64,000 bases of DNA, taken from positions 29,038,912 through 29,102,911 of the forward strand of contig NC_092675.1 in the NCBI RefSeq assembly GCF_964355755.1, given 5' to 3'. Each line of letters opens with the position of its first letter. Position 1 is the stretch's first letter. The notes beneath the pieces were generated by a model. It was not told where the DNA came from. It saw only the letters and a list, made by a program, of their open reading frames with translations, and searched no databases. This document shows, piece by piece, positions 61,301-64,000 of this stretch. Origin of the DNA: Antedon mediterranea (Eukaryota; Echinodermata; Crinoidea; Comatulida; Antedonidae). Made by a program: the position numbers and the translations under genes.

Positions 61301-64000
61301 TATAGCAGTTAGGCTCCACAAGTCTTAATCTTAAACAAGGTTGCTTTAGTTTATGACCCTGGACGTGATAACATTCCCCCTGCAGCAGCAATAGTGAAAC
61401 AATGCATTCACAAGGTCATCAACTTCTTCAACTTGGCTCACACATCACTTTCTTGAGAAAAATAGAAAGTTCTGAATGTTTTGATTTTGTAATAATAAAT
61501 TCATTAAACAAATATTAACACTTAATATAATATTAATTGAAAGTGTCATTTGTAATAGGTGTACATTTGAAAATATGTAAATTTCTTCGACCAAAAAAAA
61601 GAATTAGGCCTATCGTATTACTAATCCCACTCCCTAACTTAGGCTAGATTCGGACAGACTTTGATAATTCCATTGTTGATGCAATCTGAATATTATATTT
61701 CCTCCACTAAATTAGCAAATTTCACAAATAGGCCCCTCGGGACTATACTCGGTAATGTATACAGCAGATGTATTCACTAGACACTTTGTTGGTCCTGAAG
61801 TTGTCCCCTTCATAGAAGTAATTAATAAACTACATTGATTTATTTTTTCAAAATGTATTTATTCTGTCGGCTTCATCAAAGAAAAGAGCATGAGTTATGT
61901 TGTCATTTTGAAATCCCCCTTTTTCGCTATATTGAGAAAAACTGTGATTTAATTACACTTTGTCTTTAAGAGTTTTATTCTAATTATGTATTTGATTAAT
62001 TAAAGCATTTACATAATAATTGTTTCCTTAAACATTAGCATTAATACATTGTCCTTGAATCCAATATTCAATTTGTACAGCAGGTTGATTTGTAACCTTG
62101 ATCATAATTTCGCTAGAGATAATTCGTGCCCTAGAAAATGATTTTCATAATTGTCTTCAGTGTCATTTGGCAAACGATCCATAATTCCATGTATTTATAA
62201 TTTTATTATGATTTGACTGAAAGAAAAGTGTAGTTTATACAAATAAGGCAAGATCAAGATGTTAATATAAAGCTCTGTCTACACTATCAATTTCAAACTT
62301 GATGTGCCCATATATGGACATGATGATGTCATATCACTACCATATTTGGGCACTATTTGAGCACACTTATTTTGTCAAACTAGTTTCATAATGTAGAGCT
62401 TTCGTCTTTTTTTCAGTAATCACTATAGAACATTGGCAGACCAAAGGAGTACCTACTTGATTACAATACAAACGTTAGAACTTTAGGTGGAATTCAGTGC
62501 TTAATTTCACAATTTCCCAACATGCACTCCCCTCCCCCATCTCATTTAAAATCCTTGGTCTACTGCTGCAGATATTTTAAATTGATTTTAATTATATTTT
62601 AGTTTATAAGTACGTCATAACTTAAAGCCCCATTCCCTACGTTTTTTAGATCTAATTTAAGATCACAAACTATATTTAATGTAAAAATAATACTATATGG
62701 TCCTATTGCGATAACTTTTTTCGTCTTTAAAACGGTTAAAAATGTGAAAAATAAGTCGATTCTAATAATTATAGCGGCCCGCTATAAATCCTAAAATGCA
62801 TTGCGCGCGGATTGGTATTTTTGTTTTTCACCTGTAATTCGCCCACTTTTCGATCGATCGTGAGGCCAAAACAAATGGAAGACTCCTAACTTTTCAGCGA
62901 AAATACCGGGTTTTCCCCAATTTGTATCAACGGAGTCTGGCAAAAATAGAAAGACAATTAATGCAGCAACTATACAACGTCAGGCTAGGTATATAGCTCG
63001 CGTACGGTGTTCGTACGTTACCGATGTTTACCAGCTAGGCCTACAAAACAAAGCCTAGCTAGGCTAGGCCTAAGACCGTCCACGAGAGGTTGATCGCCGC
63101 GAGCTACTTACAGTAGGTAGTGCATTGTTTCTCACTTTTTATCATAATTTACCATAAAACGTACATTTAAGACAAGGAATGACATGGTTTAATGTTTTTA
63201 AAGTGATATATATGTATTATTTTCCAAAAACGTCCAAAATTGCAGGGAAGGGGTCTTTAAGGATCATGATATTAAACAAGTCATTGTATTATTGGGGAAT
63301 AGGAATGGGGTCAGGTATGTTAGTGACTCTATCTACCACTATCCAACATCTGCATCTTGGGTACAATTAATAGATATTAATCTCTACAAGATATTAAATT
63401 CATGTTGGCAACACCAATACTTTTATGAAGAATTTCTATTTTGGAATTCCCTATAGAATCCTCTTTAAATTACAATATCTTATTATAGAGGGCAGTATTT
63501 GCATGTCACTCTGTGTTAAACTATTCCATCTGGTGATATGAGTGTTGCCCTAGTTTTGTGACCCATAACTGAAAAGTTTACAGATATGCTTTAATTTAAT
63601 ATTTACACATCAAAATCACAAAGTAATTATTACTGTAGCAGAGGTTGTAGTCGCATTCAACATTTTTAATTCAAAAGCGGTAATGTTTTTAAGTACCGTT
63701 TTGAAGTTTAGATTCAGTTACCAGGTGACAACTTATGAAAGTTTGTAAATGTTGATCTAAAAAAGTGCATACAGTACAAGGAACGAATCGTCATAAAACA
63801 ATCAAATATATCTAACATCAGTTTTATAGTTTCAATATATTTTAGAAGAGCACTTTAAACTACGATAGCTTCCCGATGGTACTATTATGCGTATTGAATA
63901 ATTACTGGCGATAAACTACATAGAGGAAGTGAAGAGAGGTAACCTCCTTCCGACCAACGTTTCACATCTGTTAAATTGACGATTATTATTGCTAGAACAT
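49285..64000 (+). CDS. NFI: Nuclear factor I (CTF/NFI) transcription factor, 5' part, continues beyond the window
   Basis: Site-specific DNA-binding transcription factor that recognises TTGGC(N5)GCCAA as a dimer in the nucleus. Visible coding parts: candidate exon 1 (49285-49305), exon 2 (49939-50473), exon 3 (53530-53700) and exon 4 (57209-57274, or from 57191). They join in one frame with GT/AG introns. Exon 2 alone carries essentially the whole MH1-like DNA-binding and dimerisation domain and is almost unchanged from other animals. Exons 3 and 4 encode Ser/Thr/Asn/Gln-rich sequence, as expected after the DNA-binding domain. I found no further exon by 64000, so the transactivation region and stop should lie to the right. 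Vertebrates have four paralogues (NFIA, B, C, X) and many invertebrates one, so I do not assign a paralogue. Confidence 0.92.
49939..50473 (+). CDS. NFI: NFI exon 2: DNA-binding and dimerisation domain
   Basis: Acceptor TCTGTATAG, donor GTGAGT. Encodes 178 codons plus one base, about the size of this exon in vertebrates. Recognisable in order: [104 protein letters not shown] and [18 protein letters not shown]. Cysteines needed for DNA binding and redox control in the family are in place. There is an extra cysteine in RPECRED where vertebrates have tyrosine. Confidence 0.97.
50474..53529 (+). other. NFI intron 2 (~3.1 kb)
   Basis: AT-rich, no repeat family member of note and no additional exon recognised. 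The open frame at 51127-51318 on the minus strand is chance. Confidence 0.6.
53530..53700 (+). CDS. NFI: NFI exon 3 (Ser/Thr/Gln-rich)
   Basis: 171 bases open in the frame set by exon 2 (phase 1 in, phase 1 out), donor GTAAGT, acceptor CTTTCAAAG. It encodes [17 protein letters not shown] through [11 protein letters not shown]. The AAG acceptor is weaker than average. The sequence is not conserved enough to confirm by eye, so support comes from frame, splice sites and composition. Confidence 0.72.
54480..54671. mobile_element. hAT MITE with 8 bp target duplication
   Basis: The ends CAGTGGCGTAACGG and GGACGCCACTG are classic hAT-type inverted repeats. The flanking 8 bp are CATGTACT (54472-54479) and CATTTACT (54672-54679), one mismatch. 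192 bp, no coding capacity, in NFI intron 3. Confidence 0.88.
54908..55071. mobile_element. Palindromic MITE, TIR GGTATTTCTAAACC-type
   Basis: The left end GGATATTGCTAAACCCCCGC matches the inverted right end (GTTTGCATGGTTTAGAAATACC). A related partial copy is at 57463-57548. In NFI intron 3. Confidence 0.75.
56287..56577 (+). repeat. C-rich minisatellite with open proline-rich frame
   Basis: Three degenerate ~55-60 bp units contain CCACCAGCCAATYCACTCCC and CCACCACTCTSCCA, with a run of 13 Cs. From the TTTTAG at 56281-56286 one frame is open for 96 codons ([13 protein letters not shown], then Pro/Ser/Thr/Leu-rich) to TAG. Its phase does not fit exon 3 of NFI, so it is probably repeat DNA that happens to be open. 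Confidence 0.55.
57209..57274 (+). CDS. NFI: NFI exon 4 (SGSETDYR), with tandem acceptors
   Basis: In the frame from exon 3 it reads [21 protein letters not shown] and ends at a GTAAGA donor. A second TTTATTTCAG acceptor exactly 18 bases upstream (exon from 57191) is also in frame and would add six residues. Both acceptors arise from an 18 bp tandem repeat. Confidence 0.72.
57463..57548. repeat. Partial copy of the 54908 MITE
   Basis: Shares GGGTATTTCTAAAC, then CCAACATAAAAGT and CAATCATGTA, with 54908-55000. The flanks (about 57428-57462 and 57543-57582) are imperfect copies of each other (AACTGTGATTATTGAA), a small local duplication. Confidence 0.65.
59034..59149. mobile_element. MITE family 1, copy J
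   Basis: AAAGCTCTGTCTACACTA at the left and GTAGTGTAGACAGAGCTTTA at the right, with an internal deletion. In NFI intron 4. Confidence 0.9.
60699..60784 (-). repeat. Inverted copy of the TATATAGCGCC repeat
   Basis: The reverse complement matches 6541-6620 almost throughout (AACATTAGGCGCTATATA, GTTCAGCGCTTAGAGGTTTC). It ends in an ATT microsatellite, as tails of retroposons do. Confidence 0.78.
62267..62402. mobile_element. MITE family 1, copy K (right end eroded)
   Basis: The left end AAAGCTCTGTCTACACTATC is intact. The right end is reduced to CATAATGTAGAGCTTT. In NFI intron 4. Confidence 0.85.
62993..63100. repeat. Dispersed repeat, inverted partner of 34600-34735
   Basis: Contains CGTTACCGATGTTTACCAGC and GGCCTAAGACCGTCCACGAG. 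See the partner copy. Confidence 0.7.

Larger units (their letters stand above)
57275..64000 (+). other. NFI intron 4, part (~6.7 kb to the window edge)
   Basis: No exon in the required phase was recognised. It holds a MITE fragment (57463), two family 1 MITEs (59034, 62267), an inverted TATATAGCGCC repeat (60699) and the repeat shared with 34.6 kb (62993). Confidence 0.55.

Noticed and set aside
62416-62460. Possible next NFI exon after TTTTTTTCAG
   Set aside because: In the phase required by exon 4 it meets a stop within about 15 codons and has no donor before it.

Overview
This is an AT-rich animal nuclear window with no sign of bacterial organisation. Coding sequence is in short exons with GT/AG boundaries, separated by introns of up to about 11 kb, and the rest is dense with small palindromic DNA transposons. 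The protein content (a ZDHHC21-type palmitoyltransferase and a nuclear factor I gene) is metazoan. Short clusters built on TAGGCCTA remind me of echinoderm assemblies, so an invertebrate deuterostome, perhaps an echinoderm, is my best guess. That is inference only.

Layout. 1-4.8 kb: no gene seen, two tandem arrays, one palindromic MITE and two copies of the commonest MITE (family 1). 4.83-9.00 kb: a large foldback element whose inverted ends carry a minisatellite of roughly 100 bp units, and whose interior holds a direct duplication with RNA polymerase III-type (tRNA-derived) heads. 9.41-12.52 kb: a second, unrelated foldback element with ~1.15 kb inverted arms and an exact target duplication. 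13.70-29.47 kb: a complete seven-exon palmitoyltransferase gene on the + strand (332 codons plus stop). Its long intron 5 carries several transposons. 29.5-49.2 kb: about 20 kb with no recognisable gene, containing MITEs, a tRNA-Thr-like sequence, a minisatellite split by a MITE, a nested MITE and pyrimidine-rich tracts. About 49.28 kb to beyond the right edge: the 5' part of a + strand nuclear factor I gene, with the whole DNA-binding-domain exon and two downstream exons visible.

The two genes belong to different processes (membrane protein S-acylation and transcription) and nothing here links them functionally. Most of the structure in the window is transposon biology: at least six families of non-autonomous DNA elements, some nested, some abutting and some with intact target duplications. 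No CRISPR, operon or prokaryotic defence system is present. I did not find a convincing new system. The most unusual items are the composite foldback element at 4.8-9.0 kb, the in-frame tandem splice acceptor of the NFI gene, and an unexplained open frame at 12.77 kb that ends in a strong splice donor.
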